A stretch of DNA of 50,535 bases, from the NCBI GenBank assembly GCA_903929885.1, contig CAIYWI010000165.1, forward strand, positions 1-50,535. The letters are read 5' to 3'. The DNA is from an uncultured Phycisphaerales bacterium. Lineage in GTDB: Bacteria > Planctomycetota > Phycisphaerae > Phycisphaerales > UBA1924. Shown here one piece after another: positions 26,189 to 33,393 of the stretch (within the stretch, counting starts at the first letter, position 1; every line of letters begins with the position of its first letter). A program made the position numbers and the translations under genes. Under the pieces are notes generated by a model. That model did no database searches, was not told the DNA's origin, and saw only the letters and a list, made by a program, of their open reading frames with translations.

Positions 26189-26800
26189 TCAGCCGGAGGC
26201 GTGCAGATCCGATGGCCGGTTGATGTTCCGGGCTCGCGAAGGATCGATCGCGACCTCCACCCGCCGCCTCGCAGGGATCACCGCGTGCAGGGGGGGCATG
26301 GCTCGACCGCCCAAGGCCGCCGCGGCGGCCGACGCCAGCCACGGCCTCGACGCCGGCAGGTAGATGCCGATGCAGGGCTCGACCCTGTCGGTCCTCGCCA
26401 GCACCGCCGCCGACCGGCCGACGTGCATCCGGCGGCACAAGGCCTCGACGACATCCGGTTCGATCTCGAGAAGATCCCCCGCCAGGACGAAAATGCCCTT
26501 GGGAAACGCCTCGAGTGCGGCGAGGATGCCCCCCAGCGGTCCCAGGCCCTCCGTGCGATCCCGTACCCCGCCCCATGCTCGGTCGAGCACGACGGGGTCG
26601 CGAACCCCGGCGAGGACGACCCGAGGACCGAAGACATGTCGCAACGCCCCGATCGGACGATCGATCAGCCGCTCGTCGGCAGGGCCGTTCCCGACGCGAG
26701 CCAGCAACTTGTCGGATCCGAATCGTCGACTCCTGCCTCCCGCCAGCACCACGGGCGTCAGCGCCCGCCATGCCACAAGGGGGAAGCGGCGTTCACTCAC
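26189..26800 (-). CDS. mobA: MobA-like molybdenum cofactor guanylyltransferase
   Basis: MobA adds GMP to molybdopterin cofactor. This protein of about 203 residues shows the nucleotidyltransferase loop VVLAGGRSRRFGSDKLL near residue 18. It also has LGPLGGILAALEAFPKG near 95, FVLAGDLLEIEPD (the Asp-containing metal loop) and the final ARNINRPSDL, matching the NINTPEDL end of MobA. The Asp in the GDL motif replaces the usual GCDMP, a notable divergence. The GTG start overlaps the upstream small gene stop in a GTGA arrangement, so translation is coupled. With moeA at 29-30 kb it implies molybdoenzymes. Confidence 0.87.
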   Translation of the reverse strand: MSERRFPLVAWRALTPVVLAGGRSRRFGSDKLLARVGNGPADERLIDRPIGALRHVFGPRVVLAGVRDPVVLDRAWGGVRDRTEGLGPLGGILAALEAFPKGIFVLAGDLLEIEPDVVEALCRRMHVGRSAAVLARTDRVEPCIGIYLPASRPWLASAAAAALGGRAMPPLHAVIPARRRVEVAIDPSRARNINRPSDLHASG

Positions 26801-26994
26801 TGCGGTCCGCCGGTGGTCTTCGCGCAGGTCATCATGGCCGTGACGAAGGTCGAGAAGCCGATGATGACGATCGGCAGCGAGATGAGGGCCTGCTGCGTGA
26901 AGGTGAGCACCAGCAGACCGACCAAGCCGGCCACGAAGCCCAGGGCTCCGATGAAGAACGCAATCATGTTGGGGGCGGCAGTATCGCTGTGCAT
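26797..26994 (-). CDS. Small two-helix membrane protein, hypothetical
   Basis: This 65-residue protein has two hydrophobic helices (about residues 9-30 and 36-56) joined by a very short polar turn (FTQQ) and no recognised domain. Its stop overlaps the mobA GTG by four bases. It lies about 60 bases downstream of the SRP RNA gene on the same strand. Function unknown. Confidence 0.62.
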   Translation of the reverse strand: MHSDTAAPNMIAFFIGALGFVAGLVGLLVLTFTQQALISLPIVIIGFSTFVTAMMTCAKTTGGPQ

Positions 26995-27054
26995 GGCGGG
27001 TTCTCGTGCGGCAGAATCGGAAACGCGCCCATCCCCGCGATCGACGGCCAGGAC

Positions 27055-27148
27055 ACCGACGGCACCGGGCCACGCCTGCTTATGGCTGCTGCGGTCAAGC
27101 CCTGACCAGGTTCACAGTGCAACCCGTGCACCGGGCCCGGCCGTCGAT
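27055..27148 (-). ncRNA. ffs: Signal recognition particle RNA (small bacterial 4.5S type)
   Basis: Read on the - strand, this 94-nt region folds as one long hairpin. The 5' arm (GACGG and CCGGGCC at 27134-27145) pairs with the 3' arm (GGCCCGG and CCGTC at 27058-27071). In the middle is the SRP helix 8 core: GTGAACCTGGTCAGGG on one side and GCAGCAGCCATAAGC on the other, closely matching bacterial 4.5S RNAs that bind Ffh. The apex is unusual: between GGGC and GCAGCAG the sequence is TTGACC instead of the usual CGGAAG, so the GGAA tetraloop is replaced by TGAC. The ends are set by pairing and may be off by a few bases. Confidence 0.85.
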
Positions 27149-27272
27149 CGGGGGGACGGGACGCCTGGAACGATATGCACGCGTCCGGCCCGCGGAGGGC
27201 TTCGACGAGGGGGAGTGCGTGGCCGGCCGTGTGGCCTGCCGGAAGCCCCGTGATCGCACGGGGTGGGATTGC

Positions 27273-27923
27273 TCAGGGCCGATTCTTCTCGTCGGGATCG
27301 ACAATCCACTGGTGCAGGTCGGCGTTGCGGGCACGATCGTCGGCGAAGGGGTAGGAGCGAGCGGTGGGCGCCACCCACTTCTTGGTCACGGTGCATCGCA
27401 CGGGCGGACGCGTCTTGAGAGCCTCCAACCCTTCTCGCTCGACCCATGTGCCCGGGAGGTTGAATCGGAGCATGCGTTCCGAGGCGTCGACGTGCGAGAG
27501 CGTGATGGTGGCGCACCGAAACGCCTCGGGCAGCACCGACTCGATGTGGCTGGGCCACTCGATCACGGCCGCTCGCTTGCCCCGCGGGGCATGGGTCGTC
27601 GGATCGAAGAGGTTGTCCCATCCCATGTTCTCGAGTTCGCCCACATCCTTGACGCGGTAGGCGTCGACGTGGATCAGCGCGTCGACCGCGTGCTCGTGCG
27701 AGGTGGGATAGACGTTGATGAGGACGAAGGTGGGGCTCGAGGCCATGCCCTTGGTCACGCCCAGCCCCATCGTCATCCCTCGGACGAACGAAGTCTTGCC
27801 CGCGCCCAGTTCCCCGTCGAGCAGCACGACGTCGCCCGGGCGGAGCAACGACGCAAAGCCGGCGCCGATGGCTTCGGTGGCTTCGACCTCGTGCGTGGTT
27901 CGCTCGAACTTGTGGCGATTCAT
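27273..27923 (-). CDS. tsaE: TsaE, tRNA threonylcarbamoyladenosine ATPase, with a degenerate YacG-like tail
   Basis: TsaE is the P-loop ATPase that works with TsaB and TsaD to make t6A at position 37 of ANN-decoding tRNAs. Residues 1-165 are a normal TsaE: Walker A GELGAGKT (37-44), SSPTFVL (62-68), HVDAYR (85-90) and IEWP (121-124). The protein is 216 residues against about 150 for typical TsaE. The extra tail has one Cys (177) and then PFADDRARNADLHQWI (192-207), which lines up with the PFCSERCRLIDLGRWI block of the zinc-finger protein YacG but without its cysteines. It is followed by the SRP RNA gene and preceded by thiL on the same strand. Confidence 0.92.
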   Translation of the reverse strand: MNRHKFERTTHEVEATEAIGAGFASLLRPGDVVLLDGELGAGKTSFVRGMTMGLGVTKGMASSPTFVLINVYPTSHEHAVDALIHVDAYRVKDVGELENMGWDNLFDPTTHAPRGKRAAVIEWPSHIESVLPEAFRCATITLSHVDASERMLRFNLPGTWVEREGLEALKTRPPVRCTVTKKWVAPTARSYPFADDRARNADLHQWIVDPDEKNRP

Positions 27924-27983
27924 GGTGATCCCCGTGGTCGATGATGGCGGCGGTCGTCGACGTCGCGTGCGTCGAGCCGATCG

Positions 27984-28934
27984 TCAGTGATGGGTGTAGC
28001 CCTTCCTCGACACGTCGATTCGTCGTCCCGATGCATCCTCCAGCCACGCCAGTCCGGGGCCGGCCTCGGCCCGGCCCACCCGCGTGCATCCGATGCCCGT
28101 CGCGGGGCACCGGGCCGGGAGCGTCACGTGCGCCGGTGCTGCAAACAACAGTTCGTGGTCCTCGCCATCGTAGATTGCATTCCCCACGCCTGAGGCGTCG
28201 ACATGCACCGGCACAAGCCCTTCCTCCAGCACGATCGATACGCCCGATGCCGCCGCCATGCGCCCGGCATCCACGCCCAGGCCATCCGAGATGTCCATCA
28301 TCGCGTGCAGGCCCTCGCCCAGCGCCGAGGCGAGCCACGCCGCCTCCTCGAGTCGCGGTACGGGCCGGAGGTGGCGACCCATGCGATCGCGTCCCAGCGA
28401 TCCTCCCAGGGCCCCGGTGACGTACAGGCCGTCGCCGGGTTGGACGCCCCCGCGTCGAGGCAGCACCCGCGGATGGGGCGTGCCCGCCACCGTGACGGTG
28501 AGGCACAGCGGCCCGTCGTGCACGGCGATGTCGCCGCCCACGAGCGGACATCCGAACTCGCGGGCCACCGCCGCGGCGGCGTCGAAAAGGGCGTCGGCGC
28601 GGTCCTCGCTCCAGCTCCGGGGCAGCACGCACGCGGCCAACGCGGCCAACGGTCGGCCGGCCATGGCCGCGATGTCCGAGACGGTGCGAGCCACCGCCTT
28701 GCGAGCGATGAGTTCGACGGCCGTGCCGGGAACAAAGTGCACGCCCTCGACCACCATGTCGACCTTGAGCAGCGTGCGATCGGGCGTGGCCACCAGGGCG
28801 CAATCGTCGCCGGGTCCCACCAGCACCTGGGGAAACGCCCGCGACAGCGTCGCCGATCGCTCGTGAATGTGGCTCAAGAGCCGCAGTTCGCTCACGGTCG
28901 CATCGTAGCGGCAAGGCGGTTCCTCGATCGTCAT
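27984..28934 (-). CDS. thiL: Thiamine-monophosphate kinase ThiL
   Basis: ThiL phosphorylates thiamine monophosphate to the active diphosphate using ATP. The 316-residue protein has VGPGDDCALV near residue 39, KVDMVVEGVHF with the metal-binding Asp near 57, and the AVARTVSDIAAMAG segment near 79. GGDIAVHDGPLCLTVTVAG follows near 138, and MMDISDGLGVDAGRMA near 218. All belong to the PurM-like fold of ThiL. The start is uncertain: the ATG at 28934 was chosen, but a GTG at 28895 (beginning SELRLLSHI) would give a more typical N-terminus. It lies between moeA and tsaE in the same minus-strand run. Confidence 0.94.
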   Translation of the reverse strand: MTIEEPPCRYDATVSELRLLSHIHERSATLSRAFPQVLVGPGDDCALVATPDRTLLKVDMVVEGVHFVPGTAVELIARKAVARTVSDIAAMAGRPLAALAACVLPRSWSEDRADALFDAAAAVAREFGCPLVGGDIAVHDGPLCLTVTVAGTPHPRVLPRRGGVQPGDGLYVTGALGGSLGRDRMGRHLRPVPRLEEAAWLASALGEGLHAMMDISDGLGVDAGRMAAASGVSIVLEEGLVPVHVDASGVGNAIYDGEDHELLFAAPAHVTLPARCPATGIGCTRVGRAEAGPGLAWLEDASGRRIDVSRKGYTHH

Positions 28935-29028
28935 GGCTTCCGCGAGGCTTCACCCGTCAGGCCGCGCCCGGGGGCGGCCGCGCGACGCGGCGAGTTCGCG
29001 GTCAAGCCCACGGCACGCTTGCTTCTCC

Positions 29029-30258
29029 TCACCACTCCCACGCGTACAGCGGCACCTGCGTCGGCGTTTCCACCGTCTGCTCGGGCTTGAGTTCGACGAA
29101 TCCGTCGCTCCGCCCCGCAGCGATGACGTCGCCCGAGCCCTTCCCTTCGACGAGCCGCACGTGCCCGAAGCCCGTTTCGACCACCGGCCGGTGCCACCAG
29201 AGCGAGATTCGCTCTCGCGACGAGTCGAGCACCATCGGCCGTGCGGCTCCCGCGGGCAAGGCCAGGCCCGCCATGCGGCCCAGCAGCGGCACCACGATGC
29301 GCCGCGACGTGACCATCACCGACTGCGGGTTGCCCGGCAGTCCGGCGATCAGCTTGCCCCTCAGCGACGCCAGCAGCAGGGGCTTGCCCGGACGCTGGGG
29401 CAGGCGGTGGCAGATCAACTCGGCGCCAAGACGCGAGACCAGTTCAGGCACGAAGTCGCGGTGGCCCATCGACACGCCCCCGGTGAGCAGCAGGCAGTCG
29501 TGGGCCTCGATCAACTCGCGAGCCGCGCGGGTGGCTTCGTCGAGGTCGTCGTGGATGCGTCGAGGCGGCGAGGGATTGAGCCACCGCCGCCTCGAGAGCA
29601 TCGCCAGCAGCGCGGGCCCGTTGCTGTCGCGGATCTGCCACGGTCCCGGGGCGACATCGTGGCCGACGAGTTCGTCACCGGTGACGAGGATCGCCGCTCG
29701 CACGGGGCGATGGACCTGCACGGTCGCGGCTCCGACGGAGGCCAACGCCGCGACGACGTGCGCCGCGATTTCGCGGCCAGCCACGCCGAGCGGCACGCCT
29801 GCCGCCGCGTTCTCGCCACGACGACGAATCGCGAGGCCCGGACGACACGCGTCGATGGCCTGCTGCGGCAGTTCGATGGCGTCGCCCGCTCCCTCGATGA
29901 CATCCTCGCGGCGAATCACCGCATCCGCGCCGAGCGGGATGCCCGCGCCGGTCGCCACGCGGATGGCGGCGGTCCCGTCGTCAAGGCGACCGGGGTCGGC
30001 GCCGATGCGTGCCTCGCCCGCCACGCGGACGCGTCCGGCGCGGATCGAACGCGTGGCCACCGCATAGCCGTCCATCGCGCTGACGTCAAAGGGCGGGCTC
30101 GGGCGATCGATGCAGACATCCGAAGCCAGCACCAACCCGATCGCCTCCAGGAGCGCACGCGACTCGACGGGCGTCGGGAGCACTCGTTCGCCGGCGGCCT
30201 CGATCGCTCGCTGAGGCGAGTCGATGGGGCGATCGGTCATGCGCCCGGCACGGCTCAT
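29029..30258 (-). CDS. moeA: Molybdopterin molybdenumtransferase MoeA
   Basis: MoeA inserts molybdate into adenylylated molybdopterin. This 409-residue protein shows the MoeA order of motifs: PSPPFDVSAMDGYAV near residue 54, the GVPLG and ILVTGDELVG segment near 185, IRDSNGPAL near 205, LLLTGGVSMGHRDF near 250 and LPGNPQSVMVT near 305. A small C-terminal domain follows. An ATG at 30258 overlaps the stop of the CMD-family gene (ATGA), suggesting coupled translation; a second in-frame ATG at 30240 is possible. With mobA it forms part of a molybdenum cofactor set dispersed over 4 kb of this strand. Confidence 0.94.
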   Translation of the reverse strand: MSRAGRMTDRPIDSPQRAIEAAGERVLPTPVESRALLEAIGLVLASDVCIDRPSPPFDVSAMDGYAVATRSIRAGRVRVAGEARIGADPGRLDDGTAAIRVATGAGIPLGADAVIRREDVIEGAGDAIELPQQAIDACRPGLAIRRRGENAAAGVPLGVAGREIAAHVVAALASVGAATVQVHRPVRAAILVTGDELVGHDVAPGPWQIRDSNGPALLAMLSRRRWLNPSPPRRIHDDLDEATRAARELIEAHDCLLLTGGVSMGHRDFVPELVSRLGAELICHRLPQRPGKPLLLASLRGKLIAGLPGNPQSVMVTSRRIVVPLLGRMAGLALPAGAARPMVLDSSRERISLWWHRPVVETGFGHVRLVEGKGSGDVIAAGRSDGFVELKPEQTVETPTQVPLYAWEW

Positions 30259-30578
30259 GCCCGCGCATCCGAGGCGTCGATCACGTCGCTCACCCACGTG
30301 CGGGCCCGCATCATCGCCGGCCAGCCGATGGTGGGGGCCGAGAGGTTCGCCACGTGCAGAAGCTCCTCGCGCGTGCAGCCGGCCTCCAAGGCCTTGCGAC
30401 AGTGGGAGTGCGCCGCCCCTTCGAGCCCCGCCGCGATCGAGATGCCCAGCTTCACGAGGGCCACGGTGCGGGGGTCGAGCGGGCCGGAAGCGGCGCACGC
30501 CGCCCCGAGGGCCTCGTAGGCCTTCACCATGTCGGGGTTGGTCGCCTTCATGCGTTGATACGCGGATGGGATCGACAT
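30255..30578 (-). CDS. Carboxymuconolactone decarboxylase (CMD/AhpD) family protein
   Basis: This 107-residue all-helical protein is of the CMD family. The core block is LVKLGISIAAGLEGAAHSHC (residues 41-60) followed by RKALEAGCTREELLHV and the helix TIGWPAMMRA. The CxxC pair of peroxidatic AhpD proteins is reduced here to a single cysteine after His (HSHC), as in CMD-type rather than AhpD-type members, so a redox role is uncertain. AAGGGAG lies ahead of the ATG. It overlaps moeA by four bases and begins two bases after the end of the GlmU-like gene, so it is inside an operon. Confidence 0.85.
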   Translation of the reverse strand: MSIPSAYQRMKATNPDMVKAYEALGAACAASGPLDPRTVALVKLGISIAAGLEGAAHSHCRKALEAGCTREELLHVANLSAPTIGWPAMMRARTWVSDVIDASDARA

Positions 30579-30580
30579 CT

Positions 30581-31795
30581 TCACGCTCCCTTGGGTGACG
30601 CCTCGGCCGCGAGGCGGTGCAGGCTCGCGATGCGAGCGAGGTACGCATCGCCAGGTTCGACCTTGCGGCGACCCATCGCCGTTCGCATGATGTCGACGAA
30701 CTTGTCGAGGCGGAACGACCGCGTGCCCGCGTCGGTGCACCACGCGAACGCGGGCACGCACCCGCTCGCGGCGGCCGTCGTGGCGATCATCGCGCCCGTG
30801 TGCACCACCGTGCCAGTCATCAGCCGCGTGCAAATGGCCGTCTTGACGTGGTCGCCGATGATCGAGCCCAGGTACTGCAATCCCGTTCGCTCGTTGCCAA
30901 GCGAGGGCGAGGCCTTGGCGATGATCTCGCCGTAGGTATTGAGCAGGTTGCTCGTGGTGGTGCCCGCGCCGAGATTCACCCATTCGCCCAGGTACGAGTC
31001 GCCGAGGTATCCGTCGTGGGCCTTGTTGGAGAAGCCCTGGAAGATGGTGCCGCCGACCTCGCCGTTGACCTTGCACACCGGCCCGACGGCGGTGCCTGGG
31101 CGAATGGTGGCCCGCTCGAGGATGATGCTGTCGCGGCCGACGTAGCAGGGGCCGATGAGCTGCGCGCCGGGTCGAATCACGGCGCGGTCGTCGATCACGA
31201 TCGGGCCCGACTCGAGGTCGAAGATCGCGCCGGGGCACAGGCGAGCGGTGACGGCCGCGTGGAGGCGGTGGGTGCCCGGGGCGATGCAGCCCGCGGGGGG
31301 GGCGGCGGGTGCGGGAACGCGTCCTGCCAGCCACGCGAGGTCCCACGCGAGGCACGCGTCGCGATGGGTTCGGACGTGCCAGGGACGCCGGAGCGTGGGC
31401 GCGTCGGTCGACGCGACGGCAAGCCCGGCCGCGTCTCCCGCGAGCAGCCGGCGAGCGTCCCTTTCGTCGACGTTGGCCGCGACGATGTCTCCCGTGGCGT
31501 CGGCCAGCGCCTGACCGGGCGACAGTGAAAGGACGTTGGCCGGAGGCATGACGCACCGCGCGTTCAAGTACAGGCCCGCCGGGGCGTGGGAGGAGTCCAG
31601 CACGCGAGGGTCGTGTGCACGAGCGATCGCGACGACGTCGCCATGGCAGCAGAGCCCGTCGACCGGCCAGCCCAGCTTGGCCTCGACCCGCTCGAGCGTG
31701 GTGAGCGCGCCCGTGCGAACGCCCCACGCGGGCCGAAGGTCCGCGAGGGGCGAGAGAGAGGAGAGTCGGTCGTCGAAGAGGAACAGGCCCGGCAT
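30581..31795 (-). CDS. Alternative GlmU family protein (sugar nucleotidyltransferase / left-handed beta-helix acyltransferase)
   Basis: This 404-residue protein starts LFLFDDRLSSLSPLADLRPAW, matching the alternative bacterial GlmU family known from Bacteroidetes and Planctomycetes, in which the usual GXGTRM nucleotidyltransferase loop is replaced. The C-terminal half is a hexapeptide-repeat left-handed beta-helix, for example PIVIDDRAVIRPGAQLIGP and ATIRPGTAVGPVCKVNG. NLGAGTTTSNLLNTYG, the conserved active-site segment, follows near residue 285. It is therefore a candidate for UDP-N-acetylglucosamine synthesis or another UDP-sugar acyl or uridylyl transfer. Which of the two activities remain cannot be told from sequence. 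It is upstream of the CMD gene in one operon. Confidence 0.82.
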   Translation of the reverse strand: MPGLFLFDDRLSSLSPLADLRPAWGVRTGALTTLERVEAKLGWPVDGLCCHGDVVAIARAHDPRVLDSSHAPAGLYLNARCVMPPANVLSLSPGQALADATGDIVAANVDERDARRLLAGDAAGLAVASTDAPTLRRPWHVRTHRDACLAWDLAWLAGRVPAPAAPPAGCIAPGTHRLHAAVTARLCPGAIFDLESGPIVIDDRAVIRPGAQLIGPCYVGRDSIILERATIRPGTAVGPVCKVNGEVGGTIFQGFSNKAHDGYLGDSYLGEWVNLGAGTTTSNLLNTYGEIIAKASPSLGNERTGLQYLGSIIGDHVKTAICTRLMTGTVVHTGAMIATTAAASGCVPAFAWCTDAGTRSFRLDKFVDIMRTAMGRRKVEPGDAYLARIASLHRLAAEASPKGA

Positions 31796-31836
31796 CGGAG
31801 CGCAGTGTAGAACCCCGGGGACGGCCCGCGTGCGGT

Positions 31837-32139
31837 TCAACGCCGGCGGTGCAGGCGCCGGCCCAGCGCCGCCTTGAGACGCCTGGCCGCGGCGGTCACG
31901 GCCTCGTAGTAGTCCGCCGCGGCGTGCGTGACGATGACGGCCGGCGCCTTGTTCACGTGCGCGTGGATGGCGCACACCTTGTCGACCCCGCCCTTGGGTC
32001 CGTTGGTGTCGATGACGTGGACGCGCACCTCGCTGACGTGCTGCGAGAATCGTTCGACTGCGTGCGCGAGTTTCGCGTGCACGTGCGCGAGCATGGCTGG
32101 GGTGGTCCTGATGTTGCTGTCGACGAGCGTGATCGTCAT
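31837..32139 (-). CDS. hpf: Short HPF/RaiA-type ribosome hibernation factor
   Basis: This 100-residue protein has the beta-alpha-beta-beta-beta-alpha pattern of the HPF/YfiA family: MTITLVDSNI, a basic helix (LAHVHAKLAHAVERF), VRVHVIDTNGPKGG, CAIHAHVNKAPAVIVT, and a last helix ending in a basic tail RRLHRRR. These proteins bind the decoding centre of the 30S subunit in stationary phase. It lacks the C-terminal dimerisation domain of long HPF, so it would act as a short form. GGAG sits eight bases before the ATG. It is 41 bases upstream of the GlmU-like gene. Confidence 0.85.
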   Translation of the reverse strand: MTITLVDSNIRTTPAMLAHVHAKLAHAVERFSQHVSEVRVHVIDTNGPKGGVDKVCAIHAHVNKAPAVIVTHAAADYYEAVTAAARRLKAALGRRLHRRR

Positions 32140-32334
32140 GGCGTGACTCCGAATCTTCCTGATGGAATGACCTCAACGAAGCTCACTGCACGTGATACGG
32201 ACGAGGCCGATCCGGGTTCGAGGTCCGGCGCGCGTTGCGACTCGGCATTTCCCCCGGAAGGGCGCCGTCCGTCGAACGCCTTGCAAACGGACGGCGACGA
32301 GGTGCGAACCGCATGCGAACAGGGGTCGCGAGCG

Positions 32335-33393
32335 TCAGCGGGGGCCCGGATCTCCGGAAGGGACCAGCCACTTCCACGGCTGGGTGCACGCCATGCCCGT
32401 CAGGCCAGCGACGAGGAAGATCACGGCCTCCGACGCGCTCACGACCAGCGCGACGGGCGCGAACGCGCTCGCGTGCGCGCCGCCGGTTGCCAGCAGCGAG
32501 GTCAACCCCGTCGCCGCGCTCTCGCGTGCGCCCAGCGAGCCCGAAGGGCTGACGACGCCGACGACGTAATAGGTGCACGCGGCCGCCACCGCCGCGTCGA
32601 ACCCCACCTCGCTCCCCAGCATGCGAGCCGCGAGCAGGAAGCGAGCGGCCTGAAGCATGAGGTCCGCCACGCGAATCGTCAACCCGAGGCCGACGACCGT
32701 CGGCGAGGAGAGCATGTCGAACGCGGCGTGCAGTCTCGCGAACCGGGCCGACGCCAGCACGCGGTCCAGCATCGCGAGCCGAACGCCCGCGCCGATCCGG
32801 CGGATGCGGTTCAGTCCGCGTTCGCCGGCGAACAGCCGCGACGAGGCGACGATGGCCGCGAAGGCCGCCGCCAGCAGCGCCGCCGCGACGGTCCAGAACA
32901 GCCCGTCGGCCCTGCCTCGCCAGGCGGCCACGCCCGCCAGGGGCAGGAAGGTGGCGAGCAGGATCACCGCCGTGGCCCCCAGCCACGCCCCCACCAGGAG
33001 CAGCGGCATGCCGTCGCGCCGCGTGTGCACCATCGCGCGATACACGATGCTCAACTTGGCCGGCGCATAGCTGAGCATCGAGGCCGTCGCGTTGACGGCC
33101 TGCACGTGCCAAGGCGACAATCGTCGCACCGGATGAAGCACGATCCAGAAGGTCAGGCCGTTGAGCGCCACCGACCCGGCCGAGAGCAGGAGCAGCAGGG
33201 CCAGATCGCTCGCGGAGGCGTCGGCGAGGCGGACGAGCTGGTCGCGGTTGGCCGGCGAAAGCGCCGCTCGCACGCACCACCACAGCAAGGCCATGCACGC
33301 GATGAACCCCGCCACCTGCACCGGCGTTCGCCATCGTCCCGCGCGACCGCGAATGCCCTTGGCCTCGGATGTGTCGCGGACCTCAGGGTGCAT
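32335..33393 (-). CDS. Lysylphosphatidylglycerol synthase transmembrane-region-like protein
   Basis: This 352-residue integral membrane protein has about eight helices. It resembles the UPF0104/LPG synthase transmembrane (flippase-like) family. The strongest sign is GVVSPSGSLGARESA near residue 290, which corresponds to the PGGLGxxE motif of that family; LNGLTFWIVLHPV and LSYAPAKLSIVYRA lie in the first half. Members may flip lipids or polyprenyl-linked sugars. Its start overlaps the end of the large membrane protein gene upstream by 11 bases, so the two form a unit. A sugar-lipid transport role is inferred from that pairing. Confidence 0.72.
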   Translation of the reverse strand: MHPEVRDTSEAKGIRGRAGRWRTPVQVAGFIACMALLWWCVRAALSPANRDQLVRLADASASDLALLLLLSAGSVALNGLTFWIVLHPVRRLSPWHVQAVNATASMLSYAPAKLSIVYRAMVHTRRDGMPLLLVGAWLGATAVILLATFLPLAGVAAWRGRADGLFWTVAAALLAAAFAAIVASSRLFAGERGLNRIRRIGAGVRLAMLDRVLASARFARLHAAFDMLSSPTVVGLGLTIRVADLMLQAARFLLAARMLGSEVGFDAAVAAACTYYVVGVVSPSGSLGARESAATGLTSLLATGGAHASAFAPVALVVSASEAVIFLVAGLTGMACTQPWKWLVPSGDPGPR

